NCBI GenBank assembly: GCA_002898795.1
Contig: BEIG01000026.1
Coordinates: 1-33,946 of the forward strand
Source: a bacterium HR30
GTDB lineage: Bacteria > Desulfobacterota > Binatia > HRBIN30
Direction of reading: 5' to 3'
DNA: 33,946 bases
Of this stretch, positions 15,165 to 22,548 are shown one piece after another (within the stretch, counting starts at the first letter, position 1; every line of letters starts with the position of its first letter). The notes under the pieces are model-generated. The model was not told the DNA's origin, made no database searches, and saw nothing but the letters and a program-made list of their open reading frames with translations. The translations under genes were made by a program, and so were the position numbers.

Positions 15165-17036
15165 ATGAAATGCACGGTTGGCCGCGGTCGGACGCTTGCC
15201 CTCGTGCTGGTGGTGGCGTTTGCGGCTTCCTGTGGAAGCGACGGCGAGCCCGCGGGTGGGAGGGCAGAGTTAAGCCAGTTCGACCCGCGAGTGAATGCTT
15301 TGCTCGAGCGCATGACCCTCGAGGAAAAAGTGGGGCAAATGACCCAAGCGGAGATCGACAAGCTTGCCAGCTTGGAGGAAATTCCCGAACTGGCCTTGGG
15401 CTCGTTGCTCAACGGAGGCGATGCCGACCCGAAGGACGGAAATAGCGTCGAGGCTTGGGCGCGCATGTACGACGACGCCCAACGTGCAGCTTTGCGAAGC
15501 CGCCTTGGTATCCCGCTTTTGTACGGTGTGGATGCCGTGCACGGTCATAGTAACGTCGTCGGCGCCGTCATTTTTCCGCACAACATTGGGCTCGGGTGCA
15601 CCCGGAACCCAGCCCTCGTCGAGGAAATTGCTCACATCACCGCTAAGGAAATGCGGGCCACGGGCATGCACTGGACTTTTGCTCCGGTACTGGCCGTTGC
15701 TCGCGACGAGCGGTGGGGCCGCACCTATGAAAGTTTTTCGGAAAACCCAGACGTGGTTGCAGAATTGGCTACAGCCGCGGTGCGGGGATTTCAGCGCGGG
15801 GGTCTCGCTCATCCCGAGGCGGTGCTGGCGACCGCGAAACATTTCCTCGCTGACGGAGGAACCCAATTTGGTACTTCGACTCCACCGCTGATGCTCATTG
15901 ACCAGGGGGACGCCCGCATCGACGAAGGCGAGCTTCGCGCCATTCATTTGCTGCCCTATCGACGGGCCCTTCAAGCTGGAGTTGGCAGCATGATGGCCTC
16001 CTACAGCAGTTGGAATGGTGCCAAGGTGCACGGTCACCGGTACTTGCTGACGGAGCTTCTCAAGAATGAACTCGGGTTCGAAGGCTTTGTCGTTTCGGAT
16101 TACTTGGCGATCGATCAGTTGGATCCTGACTACAAGGAAGCGGTGCGCCGGGCGATCACAGCAGGGATCGACATGGGCATGGTCGCTCATCGCTACCGGG
16201 AGTTCATCCAGGTGCTGCTGGAACTGGTGCGGGAGGGCGCGGTACCCATGGAACGAATCGAAGACGCTGTCCGCCGCATCCTCCGGGTGAAATTTGCCAT
16301 GGGCTTGATGGATCGCGACGCCAGGTTGTGGTCCAACCCGGCGCTTCAGGCCTTAGTGGGTTCGCCGGAGCACCGCGCCGTGGCTCGACGTGCCGTGCGG
16401 GAGTCACTGGTTTTGCTGAAAAACCAAAATCGGCTTTTGCCGCTCCGGAAAGATTTGGGACGGCTGCACTTGGCGGGCGTGCACGCGGATAATTTGGGGT
16501 ACCAATGCGGCGGTTGGACGATCACTTGGCGTGGTGGAAGCGGGCGAATTACCGAGGGCACCACCATCTTAGAGGCCGTGCGGGCGGCGGTATCGCCTAC
16601 CACCACGGTGACTTACAGCTTCGACGGTAGTGGCGCTGACGGAGCGGATGTCGTCGTCGCGGTCATTGGCGAGCGGCCCTACGCCGAATATACGGGTGAC
16701 CGTGCCGACCTCAGCGTGGAATCGCGCCAAGTGGAGATGATCCGGACGCTGGCCCGCAGTGGTGTTCCGCTGGTGGTGGTTCTGGTGACCGGGCGGCCCC
16801 TGATTTTGGGTGATGTCTTCGAGCTTGCGGATGCGCTTCTGGTGGCGTGGCTTCCGGGAACGGAAGGGCAGGGAGTGGCGGATGTACTATTTGGCGATGC
16901 CGCGCCCGTGGGAAAGCTGTCGTTTTCGTGGCCGCGTTCTATGGAGCAAGTTCCGGTCAATGTTGGCGATCCAGTGTACGACCCACTGTTCCCATTCGGT
17001 TTCGGATTGACGTACGATCGGGAAACCGGGGGCTGA
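15165..17036 (+). CDS. Glycoside hydrolase family 3 beta-glucosidase-like lipoprotein
   Basis: A 623-residue GH3 enzyme that cleaves beta-linked glucosides or related oligosaccharides. The N-terminus MKCTVGRGRTLALVLVVAFA ends in a lipobox with Cys23 (AASC), so it should be a membrane-anchored lipoprotein. The TIM-barrel domain has TLEEKVGQMTQAE, the sugar-binding Lys225-His226 (TAKHFLADGG) and the nucleophile Asp312 in GFVVSDY. The alpha/beta sandwich follows, with ESLVLLKNQNRLLPL, and the protein stops soon after PFGFGLTY. There is no fibronectin-type III tail, as in shorter bacterial exo-glucanase-like members. The ATG at 15165 gives a proper signal peptide; an ATG 36 bases upstream would not. 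Substrate specificity cannot be read. It stands alone, divergent from gltA and upstream of recG. Confidence 0.9.
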   Translation: MKCTVGRGRTLALVLVVAFAASCGSDGEPAGGRAELSQFDPRVNALLERMTLEEKVGQMTQAEIDKLASLEEIPELALGSLLNGGDADPKDGNSVEAWARMYDDAQRAALRSRLGIPLLYGVDAVHGHSNVVGAVIFPHNIGLGCTRNPALVEEIAHITAKEMRATGMHWTFAPVLAVARDERWGRTYESFSENPDVVAELATAAVRGFQRGGLAHPEAVLATAKHFLADGGTQFGTSTPPLMLIDQGDARIDEGELRAIHLLPYRRALQAGVGSMMASYSSWNGAKVHGHRYLLTELLKNELGFEGFVVSDYLAIDQLDPDYKEAVRRAITAGIDMGMVAHRYREFIQVLLELVREGAVPMERIEDAVRRILRVKFAMGLMDRDARLWSNPALQALVGSPEHRAVARRAVRESLVLLKNQNRLLPLRKDLGRLHLAGVHADNLGYQCGGWTITWRGGSGRITEGTTILEAVRAAVSPTTTVTYSFDGSGADGADVVVAVIGERPYAEYTGDRADLSVESRQVEMIRTLARSGVPLVVVLVTGRPLILGDVFELADALLVAWLPGTEGQGVADVLFGDAAPVGKLSFSWPRSMEQVPVNVGDPVYDPLFPFGFGLTYDRETGG

Positions 17037-17200
17037 GCGAGCACTCCGATAACCTGTCGGTTGAGCTAGAGGTCGCCATGAGATGGTGCTTGGCAACGTT
17101 GCCAACGAAGCTTGCGGGGCCCTGTATGGGGATTCGCCCTCGCCGAGCATGAGCGTAACAATGGAAATGGTTCTAGAAATGCGCCAAAGTACCCACCGTT

Positions 17201-19705
17201 ATGCACGAGCACAGGCAGACGACGGGGGGCGGTAAGCCGTCCACGTCGGGGGCAGGGTCAAGCTTGGTCGCAGAGGAGCTGAAGCAGTTTTTGCGAGCGG
17301 TTGCGGCGCCGTTGCGCTTTCTTGCCCAAGCGCCACCCGAGGTTGCGGCCCGCACGGAGTTCCCGGCAGCGGAACTAGCGGCGCAAGGGCGTAAGTTCTT
17401 GCCGAGCTTGGCTACGGCAGGGCAGCGCGGCGCTTTGAGCGCGCTTTGCGCGGCATTGGAGCGTGTGGCCGCCGTACCCGCGAGTGAGCGGTTGGAAATG
17501 GTTGCCCGATGCCGGGTCGAGCTCAGTGCTCTGGAAGCAGCACTGACTGCCGCCGCCACGGCTGCCAAGTACGTGCGGTTTACTGGGAACCTCGAGGAAA
17601 GCTTTCAATTGCTCTCACGCCCGGTGCAATTTTTAAAAGGGGTCGGTCCTCAGCGTGCGCAGGATCTGAGACGGCTGGGCATCGAGACTGTGGAAGATCT
17701 CTTGTACCACCTGCCGTTTCGTTACGAAGACCGTCGGCGAGTGACGCCAATCCGAGCGTTATCCATCGGGGCAACGGCAACGGTTGTCGGTGAGCTCGTG
17801 AGTTTAGAGGAGCGGTACGTCGGGCGTGCACAACGGCGCGTGCTGCAAGGGGTGCTGCGTGACGAGAGCGGCTCGCTGGCGCTGGTATGGTTCCAACAGA
17901 TCCCGTTTTTCAAGGGACGGCTCCGGGTGGGCGAGCGATACCGGGTTTACGGGCGTGTCGAAGGCGCGTACCGGTTTACGCTGCAAATGGCCCATCCGGA
18001 CGTAGAGCCCGAAGACGAAGCCACGGCGAGCGAGTCTCGCGTGTTGCCGATTTACCAAAAGCCAGGGCGGATGGCCGTGGTCACCATGCGTCGCATTGTG
18101 CAGGCCACGGTGCGCGACTTTGCCCGCCAACTACCGAGTGTGCTGCCGGAAGAAGTCGTTCGGGACATGGGGGTGATCGACTTGGCTGCCGCCATGCACC
18201 AACTCCATTTGCCGGACAACTCCGCAGACGTCGAAGCGCTCAACTTGTGCCGTTCGCTGGCGCACCGCTCGCTTGTTTTCGACGAGCTGTTTTTCCTGCA
18301 GCTCGGCATGCAGTTGCGCCGCCGCATGGTGGAGCGGGAGTCGAGTTTGGTATTCGAGGATGGCGGTACGTTGACCGCCGAGTTTTTGCGCCGGCTACCG
18401 TTTTCACTTACGGCAGCCCAAAAGCGAGTCATGGGCGAAATCGTCGAAGATCTGCGGCGAGGGCATCCCATGCATCGGCTGGTGCAGGGCGACGTCGGAA
18501 GCGGCAAGACCGTGGTCGCCCTCTATGCTGCTCTGGTGGCAATTGCAAACGGTGCCCAGTGTGCCTTCATGGCGCCAACGGAACTGCTTGCCGAGCAGCA
18601 TTATCGTACGATTGCGCGGCTCACCGATGGGCTACCGGTGACGACTGCTTTACTTACGGGTGCGCTGCGACGCAGCGAGCGCGAGCCGTTGCTTGCCGGT
18701 ATCGCAGACGGACGAGTGCATCTGGTTGTTGGCACTCATGCCTTGATTCAAGAAGGAGTTCGGTTCGCCAATCTAGGGTTAGGGGTGATAGACGAGCAGC
18801 ATCGCTTTGGGGTTCTCCAGCGCGCAGCATTGCGCCAGCTCGGATGCCGTGCGGAAACTAGCCCCCACATCTTGCTGATGACAGCGACGCCGATTCCCCG
18901 AACCCTGACGATGACCCTTTACGGAGACTTGGACGTATCGATCCTCGACGAGCTGCCGCCGGGTCGAAAGCCGGTAAAGACGCTGCTCAAGGGCGAGGCA
19001 GACCGAGCCGAGGTGTACAAGCTCGTGAAACAGGAACTGGACCGAGGACGGCAAGCGTACATCGTGTACCCGCTTGTCGAAGGCAGCGACGATTCCGATT
19101 TGCGTGACGCCACTTCGATGGCGCAGGAACTGGCGCGTACCGTTTTCGATGGGTATCGGGTGGCTTTGGTCCATGGACGGATGAAGCCAGCGGAGAAGGA
19201 TGCCGTAATGCGGCGCTTCCAAAGTGGGGAGGTGCAGTTGCTGGTAAGCACCACCGTCATCGAGGTTGGGATCGACGTACCCAATGCCACCGTCATGGTC
19301 GTGGAACATGCCGAGCGCTTTGGCTTATCGCAGTTGCACCAGTTGCGTGGCCGTGTGGGCCGGGGTGGCGATGATTCATACTGTGTTTTGCTTGCGTCGT
19401 ATCGCAGGGGCGATGACACGGAGAGGCGTTTGCAGGCGATGAACATTACCGATGGTTTTCAGATCGCGGAGATCGATTTGGAGTTGAGAGGACCGGGGGA
19501 ACTGTTGGGCACGCGGCAGGCGGGCGTGCCGGATTTCCGCGTGGCGAACATCGTCCGTGATCGCGCAGTGCTGGAACAAGCGCGTGTCGCCGCGCAACAG
19601 TGGCTCCAGCGCGATCCCGAGCTGCGTTTGCCTGAGTCGCAGCTTTTGCGTGCCGTTCTAAAACACCGCTGGGCGAATCGCTTGGAGCTAGCGCTCGTTG
19701 GATAA
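17201..19705 (+). CDS. recG: ATP-dependent DNA helicase RecG
   Basis: An 834-residue RecG, which remodels stalled forks and Holliday junctions. It has about 140 extra N-terminal residues (Ala-rich, helical) compared with E. coli RecG. This longer form is common in deltaproteobacteria-like groups (from memory). After the extension come FLKGVGPQRAQDLRRLGI and the wedge OB-fold. The helicase motifs are SLTAAQKRV, Walker A GDVGSGKT (430-437), APTELLAEQH, the DEQH box (531-534), MTATPIPRTL, STTVIEVGIDVPNA and QLRGRVGRGG, and the terminal RecG-specific LRGPGELLGTRQ segment is present. The ATG at 17201 is taken as start. No neighbour points to a repair operon; the cytochrome gene follows after 22 bases. 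Confidence 0.96.
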   Translation: MHEHRQTTGGGKPSTSGAGSSLVAEELKQFLRAVAAPLRFLAQAPPEVAARTEFPAAELAAQGRKFLPSLATAGQRGALSALCAALERVAAVPASERLEMVARCRVELSALEAALTAAATAAKYVRFTGNLEESFQLLSRPVQFLKGVGPQRAQDLRRLGIETVEDLLYHLPFRYEDRRRVTPIRALSIGATATVVGELVSLEERYVGRAQRRVLQGVLRDESGSLALVWFQQIPFFKGRLRVGERYRVYGRVEGAYRFTLQMAHPDVEPEDEATASESRVLPIYQKPGRMAVVTMRRIVQATVRDFARQLPSVLPEEVVRDMGVIDLAAAMHQLHLPDNSADVEALNLCRSLAHRSLVFDELFFLQLGMQLRRRMVERESSLVFEDGGTLTAEFLRRLPFSLTAAQKRVMGEIVEDLRRGHPMHRLVQGDVGSGKTVVALYAALVAIANGAQCAFMAPTELLAEQHYRTIARLTDGLPVTTALLTGALRRSEREPLLAGIADGRVHLVVGTHALIQEGVRFANLGLGVIDEQHRFGVLQRAALRQLGCRAETSPHILLMTATPIPRTLTMTLYGDLDVSILDELPPGRKPVKTLLKGEADRAEVYKLVKQELDRGRQAYIVYPLVEGSDDSDLRDATSMAQELARTVFDGYRVALVHGRMKPAEKDAVMRRFQSGEVQLLVSTTVIEVGIDVPNATVMVVEHAERFGLSQLHQLRGRVGRGGDDSYCVLLASYRRGDDTERRLQAMNITDGFQIAEIDLELRGPGELLGTRQAGVPDFRVANIVRDRAVLEQARVAAQQWLQRDPELRLPESQLLRAVLKHRWANRLELALVG

Positions 19706-19727
19706 ATGAGACGCAAGCGTCGTTGAG

Positions 19728-20633
19728 GTGGAGCAGGTGGTGGCGAGGACTTGGTTGCTGCTGCAAGCCGCTGTGGTCGTGGCAGCTCTTGGCGTTCGTG
19801 AGTCGAACGCCATGGAACGAGGCGACGCGGAGCGAGGCCGCACGTTATTTGCATTAGCTGGGGGATGTGGCTGCCACACCGCGAAGGACGGTCCCGTCGG
19901 AGCCGGAGGCGGTGAAGTGCCGACACCGTTCGGCAAGTTTTACGGCACGAACATTACTCCTGACGTAGAGACCGGCATCGGCACGTGGAGCGACGAAGAA
20001 ATCATTGCGGCCATTCGCGACGGAGTGGCACGCGGCAAGGGAGTGGAGTCGCCGGCCATGCCCTACTACTGGTACTCGGGCATGACCGACGCTGACGTTC
20101 GTGACTTGGTGGCCTACTTGCGCACGTTGCCAGCGGTGCGAAAGGAGAATCGTCCCCACGAGGGAGAGTTGCCCTTCGCGCGCCTGGCTTACCGGCTGTG
20201 GCGCACGCTGTTCGCCCCTCGCTTCGACCGTGTGCGCGAGCGCCCCACGGATCCCATTGCGCGAGGCCGTTATTGGGTGGATCACGTTTCCCTTTGCGCG
20301 GATTGCCATACCCCGCGAAACTTCGTAGGGGCGATTCGGTTCGATCTCTATTTGGCGGGCAGCCTGCAGGGGCCAGGTGGCGACAAGGTGCCAAATATTA
20401 CGCCCCACGAAACGGGGATCGCATCTTGGGATGAGGATGACCTGGTGCAGCTCCTTCGCACGGGTTTCACGCCGGAGTTCGACAACGTGCAAGGTTGGAT
20501 GGCGGAAGTGGTGGAAGGGAAGGGCGGCGGTCCGGGCTACCGAGATGCTCCGGAAGAGGAGTTGCGAGCGATCGCCCGGTATTTACGTACCGTGAAACCC
20601 ATTGCCCATAAAATCGAATCCGAGCGGGAGTAA
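19728..20633 (+). CDS. Exported diheme c-type cytochrome with a CXCH first heme site
   Basis: A 301-residue periplasmic electron carrier built of two homologous cytochrome c domains. It starts at a GTG and has a signal peptide (WLLLQAAVVVAALG, cleavage near SNA). Domain 2 has canonical heme ligation C190-x2-C193-H194 (CADCHTPRN). Domain 1 instead reads GGCGCHTA, that is C47-x-C49-H50, one residue short of CxxCH. Both domains share the NITPxxETGI motif. This is typical of the diheme cytochromes that serve periplasmic sugar or alcohol dehydrogenases (family knowledge). Possible distal methionines are in PAMPYYWYSGM and GWMAEV. No dehydrogenase sits next to it. A second cytochrome gene follows 81 bases later, suggesting a small electron-transfer unit. 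Confidence 0.85.
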   Translation: MEQVVARTWLLLQAAVVVAALGVRESNAMERGDAERGRTLFALAGGCGCHTAKDGPVGAGGGEVPTPFGKFYGTNITPDVETGIGTWSDEEIIAAIRDGVARGKGVESPAMPYYWYSGMTDADVRDLVAYLRTLPAVRKENRPHEGELPFARLAYRLWRTLFAPRFDRVRERPTDPIARGRYWVDHVSLCADCHTPRNFVGAIRFDLYLAGSLQGPGGDKVPNITPHETGIASWDEDDLVQLLRTGFTPEFDNVQGWMAEVVEGKGGGPGYRDAPEEELRAIARYLRTVKPIAHKIESERE

Positions 20634-20714
20634 AGGCGGAAAGTGCAGTTTGGTTATTGACTGTGGGGGGCCGGTCACGTACCTGCTCTGGCTTCGAACA
20701 GAAGGGAGGCATCG

Positions 20715-21152
20715 ATGGGTTGGATCGTTGTGGGTTTGCTTGTGGCTAGTGCTGCCCTAGCGCACGAAAGGAAAGAGGGGCTTCCAGAAGGCCCGATTCG
20801 GGAGCGGCACGAGCTGATGGAACGCGTTGGCAAGCAAGCGAAGATCATTGGTGATGCGTTAAAGACAGGCAAGCTCGAACCTGTGGGACCCGCTGCAGCC
20901 AAAATCGCAGAGGAAGCGAGCAAGGCATTGCCCTTGTTTCCAGAAGGTAGCACGCATCCCCGTTCGCGGGCGAAGCCAGAGATTTGGCAGCAGTGGCCGG
21001 AATTCGAGAAGTTGATGGGACAGCTGCAGGCCGATGCCAAAGCTACAGTGGCTGCAGCACAAGGTGGTGGCGATGTCCGCGCGGCGGCAAACAAGATGTT
21101 TGGCAACTGTAAAAGTTGCCACGATCGCTTCCGCTTGCCGGAGAAAGAGTAG
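20715..21152 (+). CDS. Cytochrome c'/c-556-type monoheme cytochrome
   Basis: A 145-residue exported four-helix-bundle cytochrome. A short signal peptide (MGWIVVGLLVASAALA) precedes the mature part. The heme site lies at the extreme C-terminus, C132-x2-C135-H136 in GNCKSCHDRFR, the hallmark of the c'/c-556 family. A Met in the first helix (RHELMERVGKQ) falls where c-556 members have an axial ligand, so a six-coordinate low-spin form is possible (inference). GGGAGG lies six bases before the ATG. Family members shuttle electrons or bind NO. The role is unknown here, but pairing with the diheme cytochrome upstream suggests partners. Confidence 0.88.
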   Translation: MGWIVVGLLVASAALAHERKEGLPEGPIRERHELMERVGKQAKIIGDALKTGKLEPVGPAAAKIAEEASKALPLFPEGSTHPRSRAKPEIWQQWPEFEKLMGQLQADAKATVAAAQGGGDVRAAANKMFGNCKSCHDRFRLPEKE

Positions 21153-21297
21153 CTGCACGCGATTTCGGGCGTTGACCGTAGGGAGGGCAATTGTTGGTGA
21201 TGTTCCCTCCCGAGCAAGCTGAAGTCTTCGCGTTTCCCTTGCAGGGCGGTGGGCACTGTGTTAGCCGAAGCCGGTCGCACGGTGGTGCGATACTTGG

Positions 21298-21370
21298 TCC
21301 CCGGTAGCTCAGTCGGTAGAGCGGTCGGCTGTTAACCGATTGGTCGCTGGTTCGAATCCGGCCCGGGGAG
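21298..21370 (+). tRNA. tRNA-Asn (anticodon GTT)
   Basis: A complete 73-base cloverleaf. Acceptor TCCCCGG pairs with CCGGGGA, discriminator G at 21370. The D arm is GCTC...GAGC. The anticodon arm is GTCGG-CTGTTAA-CCGAT with anticodon GTT. The T arm is GCTGG-TTCGAAT-CCGGC. CCA is not encoded. Reading the opposite strand produces the familiar spurious peptide GRIRTSDQSVNSRPL, which also marks a tRNA here. Confidence 0.97.
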
Positions 21371-21413
21371 CTATTCGTGAGTGGCAGGCTCGCAAGAAAT
21401 CGCAAGGAAAAGG

Positions 21414-21446
21414 GCCCCGCTCGGTTGCCGGTGCGGGGCTTCTGCT
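21414..21446 (+). terminator. Stem-loop terminator after tRNA-Asn
   Basis: GCCCCGC (21414-21420) pairs with GCGGGGC (21433-21439), extended by G-T pairs on the outside. It is followed by TTCTGCTT. It lies 43 bases after the tRNA end and is in the right place and orientation to end the tRNA transcript. Confidence 0.6.
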
Positions 21447-22548
21447 TACTCGGGCTCATGGTGTCAAGCTTCGCGGTGTTGCCTTTAACCGCGCACGGCC
21501 GATCTCCGGTTTTGCACGATCGAATTGATACGCCAGGGCTGCGCTGAAAGGACCACCCATCTCTCCGCCCTCGTGCAGATCGAAGGCGAAGCGCGGGGAC
21601 AGACTTGGCTTTTTGTCTTGGGCGGTTCGAGCTCCGCGTACCGGAGCAATCGAGTTCTCTCGGGCGTCCTAACGGCATTACGTTACACCGCCTGAGTGAC
21701 CATTGCGGCTGTTTTCATTCGGCCTCGGTAATGAGGGGACGTTGGCTAGTCTTCGTGGGGCTACGCTGCCTTTAACTGTCCGTTGCAACGACCTACCTCG
21801 GAGGCGCCAATGATCGTGGGGCCAAGGAGCCAGGGCTAGTGCGATCGGTGCTCCCAGCGACGTTCCGTAAGCGGGGCGGGCAAGAGCACGGCTCTGTGTC
21901 TTTTGCCCACGGTCTTTCGCCTAGCGTCCTTGGTTTGGCAAAGCGGGGGTTCAGCGGCGAGACAGTGTCGAACGGGGGAGTGGTTGAACTGCCAGTGGTG
22001 CGCAAAAGTTTGTCTGGATGAGAAGCAGCGATGAATTGGCTACCGCAGCAGATCGATCGTGGCGCGGTGGTCATGTGCCGGCGGGTTGAGGAAAGTACAT
22101 TGCGAGTCGGCGTTCCGCACGGCTCGTTGGCCAGACGTCACGCGAATTGCACGAGGCGCTGCTCCCGCCGTCCACCCGAGGTCCGACGGCGCATAGCTCC
22201 TCGACCGGACGGCGTAACTGCACAACGAGGAAGGCGCGAACACGCCGGCCGAGTATACGCTTACTCACAGTTGGCTGGGCCCTCTCGCCACCCGGACCCT
22301 CTGCCGTCTTCTTCAGAGGACTCCTCCGGTTTCGCTATGGCTCCTCCGTACCCGACTTGTGAACTCGGAGTGGCCCATTTGTTTTCGGCTCATGGTTTGC
22401 TTCATCACCTGGTACCCGACAACTCTTCGGTGCCTCGTCCAACGTAGTCGGTAACCGGCAATGCTCGGCAGATCACGACAAAATTCGGGTGTGGCTCAAA
22501 GCCGGAGCAAGACGGTCTTCCGGTTGGTCCTTGCGGCCGTGAGCGGCT
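21447..22548. other. Gene-poor stretch between tRNA-Asn and the acylase gene
   Basis: About 1.1 kb without a convincing gene. Open frames of 60-140 codons exist on both strands but have no ribosome sites, motifs or compositional support. The only protein-like piece is a start-less minus-strand frame from 21668 to 21456 (contains FAFDLHEGGEMGGPFSAALA), perhaps a gene remnant. A long imperfect hairpin occupies 22123-22229 and is listed separately. A weak stem CCGGA/TCCGG at 22502-22523, 26 bases after the acylase stop, could end that transcript. The rest shows nothing I can name. Confidence 0.4.
22123..22229. ncRNA. Candidate structured RNA or long imperfect inverted repeat
   Basis: Nested pairing spans 107 bases. 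CTCGTTG 22123-22129 pairs with CAACGAG 22223-22229. CAGACGTC 22132-22139 pairs with 22211-22220 (AA bulge, one T-G pair). CGAGG 22152-22156 pairs with CCTCG 22199-22203. GCT 22158-22160 pairs with AGC 22195-22197. CGCCGTC 22166-22172 pairs with GACGGCG 22185-22191 closing a 12-base loop. That gives about 30 pairs in register inside an otherwise empty region. Strand, transcription and function are unknown, and GC-rich DNA can form such structures by chance. Confidence 0.25.

Noticed and set aside
21043-21678. 211-codon minus-strand frame across the tRNA
   Set aside because: Contains the well-known spurious translation of a tRNA (GRIRTSDQSVNSRPL) and overlaps the cytochrome gene.
22031-22447. 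138-codon plus-strand frame in the gene-poor stretch
   Set aside because: Arg/Pro/Ser-rich without motif, ribosome site or signal; it also overlaps the long hairpin.
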